Shown one piece after another: positions 46,223-56,091 of a stretch of 64,000 nucleotides of DNA. The stretch is from Pseudomonadota bacterium (GTDB lineage Bacteria; Pseudomonadota; Alphaproteobacteria; Rhizobiales; Rhizobiaceae), in the NCBI GenBank assembly GCA_023444445.1, contig JAEXMK010000188.1:16667-80666 (forward strand), read 5' to 3'. A model generated the notes under the pieces. It was not told the DNA's origin. It saw only the letters and a program-made list of their open reading frames with translations, and made no database searches. The position numbers and the translations under genes were made by a program. How positions within the stretch are numbered: the stretch's first letter is position 1; each line of letters begins with the position of its first letter.

Positions 46223-46651
46223 TCAGCGCGTCTTCAGCAGATCGCGAATTTCGGTAAGGAGCCGGACGTCTTCCGGCGGCGGGGCAGCTGCCGGCTTTTC
46301 CTCGACCTTCTTGCGTTCGACGGACTGCCGCAGCGTGTTGATGCCCTTGACCATCAGAAAAATGATCCAGGCAAGGATAAGGAAGTTGATCACAGCGGTG
46401 ATGAAGCTTCCATAAGCGAAGACGGCGCCCTGAGCGCGCGCAGCTTCCAGCGACGGCGCCGTGACATTGGCGCTTAACGGTAAGAAGTAGTTAGAAAAAT
46501 CGAACCCGCCGAAGATCGCGCCGACGATAGGCATGATCAGATCTTTGACGACGGAGTCGACAATCTTGCTGAAAGCGGCACCGATAATAACACCCACGGC
46601 AAGATCCATGACATTGCCGCGGGCAATGAAGGTTTTAAATTCGTTAAGCAT
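46223..46651 (-). CDS. mscL: Large-conductance mechanosensitive channel MscL
   Basis: MscL opens under membrane tension to release osmolytes. The 142-residue protein has the start [20 protein letters not shown], with TM1 ([20 protein letters not shown]), a periplasmic loop and TM2 (about 78-100, [18 protein letters not shown]), then a charged C-terminal bundle. GAGGGAC precedes the ATG. A GC-rich stem-loop (about 46182-46200) follows the stop but lacks a T-run. Confidence 0.95.
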   Translation of the reverse strand: MLNEFKTFIARGNVMDLAVGVIIGAAFSKIVDSVVKDLIMPIVGAIFGGFDFSNYFLPLSANVTAPSLEAARAQGAVFAYGSFITAVINFLILAWIIFLMVKGINTLRQSVERKKVEEKPAAAPPPEDVRLLTEIRDLLKTR

Positions 46652-46869
46652 TCAGATTGTCCCTCTCTCCTGCTTCACGAGCTGAAGCTATGTGACTGTC
46701 CCTACAGCTTCGACCATACAGATTCGCTGACCCATTTGGAATTCGTCAAGATTGCATTTATTAGCTTTTTTGCACGCTGATCTTGAACTTTATGATCAGA
46801 GCACGCTCATTCTCAAGGGGGCGGATTTCGCCTATGCTGATATAAGGAATTCCTGCATGGGGAGGATGC

Positions 46870-49800
46870 GTGCTTCCTGGGTGGCTCATATTCGGCTCGG
46901 CCTTCGCTTATATCCTGCTGTTGTTTGCGGTCGCGAGCTACGGGGACAGGAAAAGTCGTGAGAGGAAGGCGCCGAAAAAGGGACGCCCGTTCGTCTATGC
47001 GCTCAGCCTGGCGATCTATTGCACTTCCTGGACCTATTTCGGCGGTGTGGGACTTGCGGCCGATAAAGGACTTGAATTCCTAGGCATTTATACCGGCCCC
47101 ATCCTTGCCTTCACCCTTGGCATGCCGATCATCCGCCGCATCGTCGATCTCGCCAAGACGGAAAAGCTGACCTCGGTTGCAGATTTCATCGCCGCCCGTT
47201 ACGGCAAGAACTCCACCGTGGCGATGATTGTCGCCATCATCGCGCTGGTCGGCGCCATTCCCTATATCGCGCTGCAGCTGAAGGCGGTTTCCAGTTCCGT
47301 GGCGACGATGGTCGATCCCGGCGATTACGGTATCGGCAGCGGTAATCTTTATTTCCTCGACCTGCCGCTTGTCGTCACCCTGGTCATGGCCGGCTTCGCC
47401 GTCATGTTCGGTACCCGCCACACGGATGCCACCGAACACCAGGACGGGCTCATTCTGGCGATTTCAATGGAATCGCTGGTCAAGCTGGTCGCCATGTGCA
47501 CGGTCGGCTTTTACGTGCTCTTCGTTCTTTTCGATGGCCCTACACACCTGTGGCAGCTGGCGACGAGCAATGAGCAGGCCATGCGGGCCATTTCCTATCA
47601 CACGCCCATCAGCCGCTGGATCGTGATGACGTTGCTGTCAGGCTTCGCCATCATCCTGCTGCCGCGCCAGTTCCACGTTACCGTGGTGGAAAACCGCACG
47701 CCGGAAGAGCTGCGCATGGCGGGGTTCCTGCTCCCGCTCTATCTCATAGCCATCAACATTTTTGTGCTGCCGATCGCGCTCGCGGGTATTCTGACGCTTG
47801 GCGCCAATGGCGATGCCGATCTCTATGTGCTGCAACTGCCGCTCAATCATCAGATGCCGGTCGTCTCACTGATCACCTTCATCGGCGGTTTTTCGGCAGC
47901 GACCGCAATGGTGATCGTCGCTTCGGTGGCCCTGTCGATCATGATTTCAAACGACATCGTCATGCCAATCTTCCTGCGGCAGAAGCTCCTCAACCGCTCG
48001 CCGCACCGGGACAACTTCGCCAAGACGCTGCTCAATATCCGCAGGACAGCGATCTTTGCGGTGATGCTGCTCGGATACGGTTATTACCGCGCCGCCGACA
48101 GCGCCACGGGACTAGCCTCCATCGGCCTCCTGGCTTTCGCCGCCATCGCCCAAATGGCGCCTGCTCTGTTCGGCGGACTGTTCTGGCGCCGTGCCAATGC
48201 CCGTGGCGCAATCGCGGGTCTGAGTTCAGGCTTTTTCGTCTGGGCCTACCTGCTGTTCCTGCCGAGCTTCGGCGGCCCCGACAATTCCGAGGTGGCAGCG
48301 ACCATTCTCGGTTTTCTGTTCTCCGGCAGCACGGTGTTTAACGGTCCCGAGGCCGATCCTTTCGTCAATGCGGTCATTCTCAGCCTGCTCGTCAACAGCC
48401 TCGCATTTGTACTCGGCTCGCTCTCGCGCAATCCACGTCCGGTGGAACGCATCCAGTCCGGCATCTTCGTCAAGCGCCATTCAAAATCGCAATTTGCGAC
48501 GCGAGGCTGGAAAACCCGTGTCAGCGTCGGCGATCTCAAAAGCGCGATCGCCCGCTATCTCGGCGAAGAGCGCATGCTACGGTCACTCGCCACCTATGAG
48601 AAGACGGCGGGCAGGAAACTCAATGACGACCAGCCGGCGGATATGGCGCTTATCCATTTCTCCGAACAGTTGCTCGGCAGTGCCATCGGCTCCTCCTCCG
48701 CCCGTCTGGTGCTCTCGATCATTCTGCAGAAAGCGGAAGATACCAGCGCGGATACGGCCTGGCTGCTCGATCAGGCGAGCGAGGCGCTGCAATATAATCA
48801 GGACATGCTCCAGACGGCGCTGGCGCAGATGGATCAGGGCATTGCCGTTTTCGACAGTTCGCAGCAGCTGACCATCTGGAACCGGCGTTTCCGCACCCTG
48901 CTGGACCTGCCGGAACAATTTGGCCAGGTGGGCGTGCCGTTAACCGAAATCGTTACCATGCTGCAGGAGCGCGGTGACATGCCTCCTGGCGATACGGATG
49001 AGCTGATCACCAGTTTCCTCACCATGGACCTGCCCTTCTCGCTGGTGTTGGCAGGCGGTGAGCGCATCATCGAGGTGCGCTCCAACACCATGCCGGACAA
49101 GGGCATCGTCGCCACCTTCACCGATATCACCCAACGCGTGGCGAGCGATCAGGCACTGAAACAGGCGAATGAAACGCTGGAGCAGCGGGTGGAGGAACGC
49201 ACCGTCGAGCTGACCCGCGTCAACCGCGCGCTGGCGGAGGCGAGAGCCTCGGCCGATGAAGCCAATATCGGCAAGACGCGCTTCTTCGCCGCCGCCGGTC
49301 ACGATATTCTACAGCCTCTGAATGCCGCGCGCCTCTATTCGTCCTCGCTGGTCGAACGGCTTGGTGCCTCAGGGGAAAGCGATCTCGTTCGCAATATCGA
49401 TTCGGCGCTGGAATCGGTGGAAACCATTCTCGGCGCGGTTCTCGATATTTCCCGCCTCGACACCGGCTCGATGAAGGCGCGCATGACATCCGTGCCACTC
49501 AACGAGCTCCTGAAACGCATCGAGACCGATTTTGCACCCATGGCGCAGGAGAAGAACCTCGATCTCGTCGTTATGCCCACGTCGCTCACGGTTCGCTCTG
49601 ACCCCAATCTGCTGAGGCGGCTGATACAGAACCTTGTTTCCAACGCCATCAAATATACGTTGGGGGGCAAGGTGATTGTCGGCGCGCGCCGCCGGGGCGG
49701 GGAAGTCGTCATTCAGGTGACGGATTCCGGCATCGGCATACCCGCCTCCAAATTCCGCACGGTCTTCAAGGAATTCGCCCGGCTGGACGAAGGGGCAAAA

Positions 49801-50379
49801 ACGGCATCGGGCCTCGGGCTTGGCCTTTCCATCGTCGACCGGCTGTCGCGTATGCTGCATCATCCGGTGCAGCTCATTTCCACCCCCGGCAAGGGCACGA
49901 CCTTCCGCATCCATCTGCCGCGCGAGGCGGACCGTCTTGCGCCTGTCAAGGCGGAGCGAGGGATAAGTCATCCTGCAGCAAGCGACCGTCTTCAGGGTAT
50001 CCGGTTGCTGTGCATCGATAACGAGCCGAAAATCCTCGAGGGCATGACGCTGCTTTTGACGGGATGGGGTTGCGAGGTTTTGCCGGCGGGCTCCGTGGCG
50101 ACACTGGAGGAACCCTTCCTCACTCTGGCCGCAGCGCCCGACATCATCATCGCCGACTATCATCTTGATGATGGCGACGGCATCAGCGCCATCCGCCTCA
50201 TCAGGACATTTTACGGCAAGACGATCCCTGCCCTGCTGGTGACGGCGGATCGCAGCCCGGAAGTGCGTAGCGATGCCGAAAAATACGGGATTTCCGTGCA
50301 GCACAAGCCGGTCAAGCCTGCTGCGCTGCGTGCCTATATCAACCAGATATCCAGCACGGTCCGGGCAGCGGCCGAATAA
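46870..50379 (+). CDS. Hybrid sensor histidine kinase with sodium/solute symporter-like sensor domain
   Basis: This 1169-residue membrane kinase starts at GTG behind GGGGAGG. Residues 1 to about 500 are polytopic and resemble the SSS symporter family (TSWTYFGGVGLAADKGLEFL, TSVADFIAARYGKNS). Then follow a PAS-like domain (about 640-755, MDQGIAVFDSSQQLTIWNRRF), a coiled coil, a HisKA domain with H811 in AAAGHDILQPLNAARL, an ATPase domain (NLVSNAIKY, GLGLGLSIVDRL) and a C-terminal receiver with D1096 (IIADYHLDDGDG). The layout is like CbrA/PrlS-type kinases plus a receiver. No response regulator is adjacent. Confidence 0.9.
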   Translation: MLPGWLIFGSAFAYILLLFAVASYGDRKSRERKAPKKGRPFVYALSLAIYCTSWTYFGGVGLAADKGLEFLGIYTGPILAFTLGMPIIRRIVDLAKTEKLTSVADFIAARYGKNSTVAMIVAIIALVGAIPYIALQLKAVSSSVATMVDPGDYGIGSGNLYFLDLPLVVTLVMAGFAVMFGTRHTDATEHQDGLILAISMESLVKLVAMCTVGFYVLFVLFDGPTHLWQLATSNEQAMRAISYHTPISRWIVMTLLSGFAIILLPRQFHVTVVENRTPEELRMAGFLLPLYLIAINIFVLPIALAGILTLGANGDADLYVLQLPLNHQMPVVSLITFIGGFSAATAMVIVASVALSIMISNDIVMPIFLRQKLLNRSPHRDNFAKTLLNIRRTAIFAVMLLGYGYYRAADSATGLASIGLLAFAAIAQMAPALFGGLFWRRANARGAIAGLSSGFFVWAYLLFLPSFGGPDNSEVAATILGFLFSGSTVFNGPEADPFVNAVILSLLVNSLAFVLGSLSRNPRPVERIQSGIFVKRHSKSQFATRGWKTRVSVGDLKSAIARYLGEERMLRSLATYEKTAGRKLNDDQPADMALIHFSEQLLGSAIGSSSARLVLSIILQKAEDTSADTAWLLDQASEALQYNQDMLQTALAQMDQGIAVFDSSQQLTIWNRRFRTLLDLPEQFGQVGVPLTEIVTMLQERGDMPPGDTDELITSFLTMDLPFSLVLAGGERIIEVRSNTMPDKGIVATFTDITQRVASDQALKQANETLEQRVEERTVELTRVNRALAEARASADEANIGKTRFFAAAGHDILQPLNAARLYSSSLVERLGASGESDLVRNIDSALESVETILGAVLDISRLDTGSMKARMTSVPLNELLKRIETDFAPMAQEKNLDLVVMPTSLTVRSDPNLLRRLIQNLVSNAIKYTLGGKVIVGARRRGGEVVIQVTDSGIGIPASKFRTVFKEFARLDEGAKTASGLGLGLSIVDRLSRMLHHPVQLISTPGKGTTFRIHLPREADRLAPVKAERGISHPAASDRLQGIRLLCIDNEPKILEGMTLLLTGWGCEVLPAGSVATLEEPFLTLAAAPDIIIADYHLDDGDGISAIRLIRTFYGKTIPALLVTADRSPEVRSDAEKYGISVQHKPVKPAALRAYINQISSTVRAAAE

Positions 50380-50406
50380 AAACTCCCGGACCTTGCGATC
50401 CGGGAG
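50378..50406 (-). terminator. Terminator between the hybrid kinase and the chemoreceptor gene
   Basis: CTCCCGGA (50383-50390) and TCCGGGAG (50399-50406) form an 8-bp stem with an 8-base loop. On the minus strand it is followed by TTTTTAT, so it terminates the chemoreceptor mRNA; it may also slow the convergent kinase transcript. Confidence 0.8.
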
Positions 50407-50433
50407 CCGTATTGGCCTTCGAAAATGGAGATA

Positions 50434-52281
50434 TCAGGCCGCCTGGTTGTAGCGATCCCGGCCGGTCGCCGAACCCTGCTCCATCTGGAACCGCTGTACG
50501 AGTTCGAGAAGTGCCTTGACCTCGCCTGACAGGATCATGCTGGCCGCGCTCGACTGTTCGGCAAGCGCTGCGTTCTGCTGCGTCATCTGGTCCATCTGGT
50601 TGACGGAGCTGTTGACGTTGTGAAGCGCGGACGACTGGTCCTGTGTCGCCGTCGCGATCGTTTCGACATGCTGGCTGACGGTAACGATCTGCTGGCTGAT
50701 GGCGGAGAGAACGGTGCCCGCCTCCTGCACCAGCTTCGAACCGGAACTGACCTCATGGGTCGACTGGTTGATGAGCTGCTTGATTTCGCGGGCCGCGTCG
50801 GCGGAGCGCTGGGCGAGTTCGCGCACTTCCTGCGCCACGACGGCAAAGCCCTTGCCCGCTTCACCCGCGCGCGCTGCCTCGATGCCTGCGTTGAGCGCCA
50901 GAAGATTGGTCTGGAAGGCGATGTCGTCGATGACCTCGATGATCTGCTCGATCTTGCGCGAGGCGCCTTCGATGCGGCTCATGGCATCTACGGCATTGCT
51001 GACGACAGAACCGGAACTATCGGCGCTCTGTTTGGTGACGCGCACGGCCTCGTTGGCCTCCCGCGCCCGCTCTGCCGACGATCTGACGGTTGCGGTGATT
51101 TCCTCGACAGCGGCGGCGGTCTCCTCCAGCGAGGCGGCTTGATTTTCCGTACGCTTCGAAAGATCGACCGAGGACTGTTCGATTTCGAAGCCGCTATGCT
51201 GAATAACGAGCGTGCGTTCGCGGATCTGCCCCAGCGCGTCCCGCAGGTTGAGCAGGGATTCGTTGAAATCCGTGCGCAGCCGGTCGAGGCGGCCTGCAAA
51301 GGGCGTCTCGATCGTGCGGGTAAGATCGCCACGCGAAAGCCTGCCGAGGCCGGAGGCAATCTCACCGACCGCAAATTCGATCTGACTATCCATTTCCTGT
51401 TTTTCGGCGTCGTTGCGGTGACGTTCAGACTCGGCTGCAGAGCGCTCTTCAGCACTTTTCCCCTCGATCGCCAGCTTCTCAACCGCATTCTCGCGGAAAA
51501 TCACCAGCGCGCGGGCAATGTTGCCGAATTCATTGGTATTGGTGGCGTAGGGGATCGGCGTATCGAGATTGCCATCCGAAAGGGATTTCACGGCATCGGT
51601 CAGCTTGCCAAGCGGCTGAAGCGTACGCTTGATGACGAAATAGGCGAGCAGTCCGACGCCGAGCATCGCAAGCGAACCACAGAGCAGCATCATGTCGCGC
51701 AGGCTGTAAATCTGGGCATCATAGACATCCATTGGGACGCCAACGAACAGAATGCCGACGGTTGCCCCGGTTTTGTTCGTAACGGGCATATAACCCGTCA
51801 TATAGCTGGTGCCGAACAGCGTCGCGGTACCAAAATAGGACTCACCCTTGGAGACTTTTTCGAAGGCCGGATGATCGGTCGCAAGCTTGGTGCCCGCTGC
51901 TCTCTCACCCTTCTCGTTCTTCAGATTGGTAACCAGGCGAATGAAGTCGCCGCCCTTGGCTTCAAAGACGGTGGAGATGCCGCCATTGCCGGCTGCGGTG
52001 CGATCCACGAGATCATTGTCGCGCATCGTTCCGATGCTGGCGCGGCCCACACTCTTGAGGTCACCATCCACCATTTCGAGGGCAACACCGCCGACCTTCA
52101 GTTCGTAGAGGATCGCCATGCTACGCATTGCGCTGTGCGTATCACGCAACGCCGTGGTGATGATGTTGTCCTTCAAGCGAACATAGGTCGAAAAACCAAC
52201 GGCCGCCACGCTGAGCGCGATCAGGCCGATCGTCAATGCGACGACCTTGCCAGCAACGGACTTAAAGAGCCGGTTGTGCAT
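50434..52281 (-). CDS. Transmembrane methyl-accepting chemotaxis protein
   Basis: The 615-residue chemoreceptor has TM1 (about 12-32), a periplasmic cache-like sensor domain (about 35-190; [20 protein letters not shown]), TM2 (about 196-218), a HAMP domain with a second HAMP-like segment ([20 protein letters not shown]), and the conserved signalling hairpin ([40 protein letters not shown]). It has no NWETF-type C-terminal pentapeptide. I start at 52281 because GGGGGAA precedes it; 52326 adds a poor N-terminus. The ligand is unknown. Confidence 0.92.
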   Translation of the reverse strand: MHNRLFKSVAGKVVALTIGLIALSVAAVGFSTYVRLKDNIITTALRDTHSAMRSMAILYELKVGGVALEMVDGDLKSVGRASIGTMRDNDLVDRTAAGNGGISTVFEAKGGDFIRLVTNLKNEKGERAAGTKLATDHPAFEKVSKGESYFGTATLFGTSYMTGYMPVTNKTGATVGILFVGVPMDVYDAQIYSLRDMMLLCGSLAMLGVGLLAYFVIKRTLQPLGKLTDAVKSLSDGNLDTPIPYATNTNEFGNIARALVIFRENAVEKLAIEGKSAEERSAAESERHRNDAEKQEMDSQIEFAVGEIASGLGRLSRGDLTRTIETPFAGRLDRLRTDFNESLLNLRDALGQIRERTLVIQHSGFEIEQSSVDLSKRTENQAASLEETAAAVEEITATVRSSAERAREANEAVRVTKQSADSSGSVVSNAVDAMSRIEGASRKIEQIIEVIDDIAFQTNLLALNAGIEAARAGEAGKGFAVVAQEVRELAQRSADAAREIKQLINQSTHEVSSGSKLVQEAGTVLSAISQQIVTVSQHVETIATATQDQSSALHNVNSSVNQMDQMTQQNAALAEQSSAASMILSGEVKALLELVQRFQMEQGSATGRDRYNQAA

Positions 52282-52425
52282 GAAACAGTTCCCCCAAGCC
52301 AAACTTATAAAAGTTCTAGTTGGCAACTGTTAAAAAACCGCGAAGCGCCGATGGTGCCTTTTAGGAGCGTGCGGAAGTCCAGCGAGCCTTCTGCGCGCAT
52401 AAGGTGGACGGGAGAACCCGTCCCA

Positions 52426-53181
52426 TCAATGGATGTAACCGAGCCTGATCGCTTTGGCGATCGCCTGGATGCGGTTAACGGAATCGAGCTTGATTGTCGC
52501 CGAACCGAGATAGGCATTGACGGTGTGGACGGAAAGGCCGAGCTTGACCGCGATTTCTTCGCTGATACGGCCATCCCCCGCCAGCTGCAGGCAGGCAATT
52601 TCTCTCTCGCTCAAGGCTTCCGAGGGGGCGACCTTACGCTCGTCGAGCGCCAGCATATCCACCATGATTTCGCAGCACTTGATATGCTGCTCGATTACGA
52701 CCTCATTGTCGAGAATGAGATTGGTGCCGCAGAACACGATATAGCCGTTGCCGATGGTGCCGAGCCGCACCGGCAGAGCCAGCCCCGCATAGGGCACTGT
52801 GTCGTTCTCGATACGCCGCAAAAGTGCCGGCACATCGGGAAGATCGGCGAAGCCGCCGGCGTTCTTGTTGCGCCAGATGACCGGCAAAAGCGATGTCTCG
52901 ATATGGTCGAGAAGAATGTCGCCGACGGCGCGGATGAACTGCGCGCTCTGTTCTGCGGCATTCATGCCCCAGTTTTCCAGCTCGCAGGTCATCTTCTTCT
53001 TGTTCGGGAAACCGGAAGCGGCAGCCTTCGTCACCACGAAGTTGCGCGCACCAACCAGTTTTTGCATGGCGACCAGCTTCGGAAACAAATCCGAGCGGCT
53101 CGTCACAACGGGACTGCGGTAAAACATGCCCATATGACCTGTTCCCTCATTGTCTTTCGTCTGTACCATCCGTCCGACCAT
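52426..53181 (-). CDS. visR: LuxR-type flagellar master regulator VisR
   Basis: VisR acts with VisN at the top of the rhizobial flagellar cascade. The protein (up to 251 residues) has an N-terminal sensory region and a C-terminal LuxR helix-turn-helix (about 185-250; LSEREIACLQLAGDGRISEE, LGLSVHTVNAYL). The first ATG overlaps the visN stop (TAATG), allowing coupling. A later ATG at 53133 has a better site (GAGGGAAC) and would give 235 residues; I report the longer form. Confidence 0.9.
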   Translation of the reverse strand: MVGRMVQTKDNEGTGHMGMFYRSPVVTSRSDLFPKLVAMQKLVGARNFVVTKAAASGFPNKKKMTCELENWGMNAAEQSAQFIRAVGDILLDHIETSLLPVIWRNKNAGGFADLPDVPALLRRIENDTVPYAGLALPVRLGTIGNGYIVFCGTNLILDNEVVIEQHIKCCEIMVDMLALDERKVAPSEALSEREIACLQLAGDGRISEEIAVKLGLSVHTVNAYLGSATIKLDSVNRIQAIAKAIRLGYIH

Positions 53182-53912
53182 TATACGAGGTTGTTGCGCA
53201 CGGCGTAGGCAATTGCCTCCGAGCGGGTTTTTGTCGCGGTTTTACGCATCACGCTTGTGATGTAATTATTGATCGTATTGCGTGAAATGCCAAGGATCAT
53301 CGCAATTTCATCGCTCGTCTTGCCTTCGGCAATCCAGAACAAGCACTCGAGCTCACGTTCGGTGAGATCAATATCGCGCACTGTCTTCGCTTCGCTGGCG
53401 ATGCCGAAGCTGACGCAATAACCCGTCAGCAGGGCGATTTCCCGCAGTCTTTCCGGCGAAGGCACTGCTTCTTCCGGAAACAGCAGCAGAAGGGAAAGGC
53501 GGATGCGGCCCACGCAGAAGGAAAGTGCCGAATATTGCCTGTCGATGCCATAGGGTACCGAAACGTCGTCGGGCAGGAGAAGCAATCGCGGCTGCAGAAG
53601 CGAAAGGCATTTCTCCATTTCGCTCGACCGGTTCTGGCTGTTGGTGAGTTCAATGCCAAGCCTGCGGACCAGATCGAAAGGCCAGTCCGATGTGACGATG
53701 AATTTCAGCCCGGTTTCTTCGAGAAGGTCATCCCGCGCCAGCAGATAATGCGAGGCGCCGGCATAGGTTACGAGCAGATCCAGCGCGCCTGCAACGTTAC
53801 CGGCAGCAGCCGTGGCTGCGACGTTTTTAGCAAGCTGATCGCGCGGCAAGGGCTTACCCATGCCCTCCATAGGCTTGGCAGACAGCCTGCGGATATCAAC
53901 ATCGACTTTCAA
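53181..53912 (-). CDS. visN: LuxR-type flagellar master regulator VisN
   Basis: VisN pairs with VisR, probably as a heteromer, to activate ftcR/rem and through it the flagellar genes. The C-terminal helix-turn-helix is clear (LTERELECLFWIAEGKTSDE, GISRNTINNYITSVMRK); the N-terminal part is an unassigned sensory domain. I choose a TTG at 53912 (243 residues) because AGAGGG precedes it and it lies downstream of the apparent promoter. ATGs at 53870 and 53861 are alternatives. A frame reaching 53999 would start upstream of the -10 box and is unlikely. Confidence 0.88.
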   Translation of the reverse strand: MKVDVDIRRLSAKPMEGMGKPLPRDQLAKNVAATAAAGNVAGALDLLVTYAGASHYLLARDDLLEETGLKFIVTSDWPFDLVRRLGIELTNSQNRSSEMEKCLSLLQPRLLLLPDDVSVPYGIDRQYSALSFCVGRIRLSLLLLFPEEAVPSPERLREIALLTGYCVSFGIASEAKTVRDIDLTERELECLFWIAEGKTSDEIAMILGISRNTINNYITSVMRKTATKTRSEAIAYAVRNNLV

Positions 53913-53929
53913 TCGCCTACGCCCTCTTG

Positions 53930-53970
53930 CTCCCAGTGGGAGATTATACCTCGGGATGGAATCATTCCAT
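53930..53970 (-). promoter_or_regulatory. visN promoter with two flanking palindromes
   Basis: On the minus strand a perfect TATAAT (53943-53948) lies between two perfect odd palindromes: ATGGAATCATTCCAT (53956-53970), at the -35 position, and CTCCCACTGGGAG (53930-53942), at the expected start site. No TTGACA-like -35 is present, as expected for an activated or repressed promoter. The binding proteins are unknown. Confidence 0.55.
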
Positions 53971-54249
53971 TCGAGTAGCTTACCAAAATGGGACGGCAAG
54001 CCCCCGGAGACCGAATCACTTCATTTTATGGAACGGACTGGGATTTGCCATTACCTGACACCAGCCTTTCCACGTATTTCACAGTTCGTCTATTGCTAAA
54101 AAAACATACTGAAAAGCTGTTCAATCCATAAACGGCATTCTCAGCCAATTCCCAGCAAACTGTATCGTTGCTGAATTTTTTGTAAACACTGTCCCGAAAG
54201 GAGATTGCCACGATGCGCCCGCCAAGCATAGCAAAAACCCCAGAAACGG

Positions 54250-54279
54250 AAAAAAGGCCGGGTAAAACCGGCCTTTTTA
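54250..54279 (-). terminator. Rho-independent terminator after fliF
   Basis: GGCCGG (54256-54261) and CCGGCC (54268-54273) with flanking A- and T-runs form a stem that can work in both directions, 4-30 bp after the fliF stop. It closes the chemotaxis-fliF operon. Confidence 0.88.
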
Positions 54280-54282
54280 TCA

Positions 54283-55965
54283 TTATGCTGCTTTTTCCAC
54301 AGCCCATTTGCGCAAAATCTTGGCGGCTCTTTCCTCGCTGATTTCCACCATGCGGGAGAGCCTGCGTTCGGGCCCTTCGCGAACCCGGCGGTTGAATGTG
54401 CCCTCGCCATCGCCGCCCGCCAGAAGATCGTCGGTGCTGTCGAAACCAAAATCCGCCCCGAAACCTTCCATAAGACCGCCTGCGCCCGCCTCCATGCCCG
54501 GAGAGAAATCCGGCAATTCGAGACCGGCAGACTCCTGGCTCAGCTGAGCCGCAGCCGAACCATTGGCGGTGACCGTGCGAACCAGAGGGCGTACACCGAG
54601 CCAGATGACAAGGAAGGCGACGGCGACGAAGGCAAGCGAATTGATGATGCCGGCGGAATTGCGGCTCAGCACTTCCATAACGCCCGGGCCGGCGGCAGCT
54701 TCATCGAGCAGCTGCGTTTCGAGGAAGTCCATCGCCGTCAGGGTGACCATGTCGCCACGGTCGGAGGAAATGCCAGCGGCCGAAGTGACGATCTTCTGCA
54801 TTTCCGCAAGATAGGCGTCGACCTTGGCCTGATCGGCTGGTTCGCCGACCATCTTGGCAATGCGGCCCTTGTTGACGACCACAGCAACCGAAATCTTCTC
54901 GACGGTATAGCCGTTCTTGACCGTAGCGACCGTCTTGGAATTGATCTCGTAGTTAGTCTGCTCTTCCTTCTTGGCCGACTGATCGGAAGACTGCGGGCCG
55001 CCGCCGCCGCCCTGCGGCGCTGCCTGCGGCACGTTCTGTTCCACGGTCGCGGCCGTGTCCGGCTGCGTTTCCTGGGACTTCTGGTCTTCCTTCACCGTGC
55101 GAACGGAGCGCTCCACTCGCGATTCCGGATCATAGACGGTTTCCTGGATTTGGCGGCTGTCAGTATTGATCTGCGCCGTGACGCTGGAGCGGAAATTGTC
55201 CATGCCGAGGAAGGGCGCGAGCGCCTTGTCGATATTGGTTTCAATTTCCTGCTGAACATTCTGTGCCAGCGTCAGCGAGCGGTTCATGGCAGCATTGGTG
55301 ACATCGTCGCCGGAAGCCAGGAGTTGGCCGGTGGAATCAAGCAATGTCACGTCATCGACTTCGAGGCCGGGAACGGCCGAGGCGACGAGGTGACGAATGG
55401 AGGCGGACGCCTTGCGGCCGGCGGATGCGTTCGCACGGATCATGACCGATGCGGTGGGCTTCTGTTCGCCACGGCGGAAATTGCCGACGTCAGGCATGAC
55501 GATATGGACGCGTGCGGCCGCGATCCCGTCGATCTGCTGGATGGAACGGCTGATCTCGCCCTCAAGCGCGCGAACGCGTGTCACTTCCTGCATGAAGGAG
55601 GTCAGGCCGAGAGAACCGACATTGTCGAAAAGCTCATAACCCGCATTGGCACTGTCAGGCAGGCCGCGTTCGGCAAGAAGCAGCCGTGCCTTGCTGGTGA
55701 GCCCTACGGGAACCTGGAGGCTGGAACCGTCTGTTCCCACCTGGAAGTCCAGTCCTGCTTCGGCAAGCGCAATGCTGATCTTGTTAACGTCACCTTTTTC
55801 AAGCCCTACATAGAGCGTTTCATAGGCAGGACGGTTCACATAAAGAGCTGCAGCGAGGATAATGGCCATGGACAATACGCCCACGCCGCCCAGCATCAGC
55901 AGCCGCGTCTGGCCCAGCGCCGCGACATTCTTCAAGACCTGAGGGATTTGATTTAACAGATTCAT
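54283..55965 (-). CDS. fliF: Flagellar MS-ring protein FliF
   Basis: FliF forms the MS ring in the inner membrane, the base on which the flagellum is built. The 560-residue protein has an N-terminal membrane segment (about 22-44), ring-building domains (PAYETLYVGLEKGDVNKI, LPDSANAGYELFDNVGSLGL), a Gln/Gly-rich loop (about 305-340), a second membrane segment (about 440-460) and a C-terminal FliG-binding tail (ISEERAAKILRKWAVEKAA). I start at 55965, aligned with the usual MNLLNQIPQ. It is the last gene of the che operon. Confidence 0.95.
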   Translation of the reverse strand: MNLLNQIPQVLKNVAALGQTRLLMLGGVGVLSMAIILAAALYVNRPAYETLYVGLEKGDVNKISIALAEAGLDFQVGTDGSSLQVPVGLTSKARLLLAERGLPDSANAGYELFDNVGSLGLTSFMQEVTRVRALEGEISRSIQQIDGIAAARVHIVMPDVGNFRRGEQKPTASVMIRANASAGRKASASIRHLVASAVPGLEVDDVTLLDSTGQLLASGDDVTNAAMNRSLTLAQNVQQEIETNIDKALAPFLGMDNFRSSVTAQINTDSRQIQETVYDPESRVERSVRTVKEDQKSQETQPDTAATVEQNVPQAAPQGGGGGPQSSDQSAKKEEQTNYEINSKTVATVKNGYTVEKISVAVVVNKGRIAKMVGEPADQAKVDAYLAEMQKIVTSAAGISSDRGDMVTLTAMDFLETQLLDEAAAGPGVMEVLSRNSAGIINSLAFVAVAFLVIWLGVRPLVRTVTANGSAAAQLSQESAGLELPDFSPGMEAGAGGLMEGFGADFGFDSTDDLLAGGDGEGTFNRRVREGPERRLSRMVEISEERAAKILRKWAVEKAA

Positions 55966-56091
55966 TCTGTTCCGCACCGTCATTCATAGAGTCCGAGACC
56001 TTTTGGCCCCGTAATGACAATAGGGTGCGAAGCTTGCGCGAGCGTTGCCTTTCTCCGCATTCAGCGAAGGAAGGAACAGCCGGAATATGCT

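Larger units (their letters stand above)
53913..54282. other. visN promoter region and fliF 3' region
   Basis: This 370-bp gap between fliF and visN holds the fliF terminator (54250-54279), an AT-rich stretch (about 54040-54200) without features I can name, and the visN promoter with its two palindromes (53930-53970). The fliF terminator suggests that visN-visR is transcribed separately from the chemotaxis operon. Confidence 0.65.

Noticed and set aside
50620-53208. Plus-strand open frame of 862 codons opposite the chemoreceptor and visR
   Set aside because: It lies wholly antisense to two genes with clear domains. Its protein is His/Arg/Gly-rich with no fold signature, as expected from the complement of GC-rich coding DNA.
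53913-53999. VisN start at the TTG at 53999
   Set aside because: It would lie upstream of the TATAAT at 53943-53948, and the added residues do not look like a protein domain.
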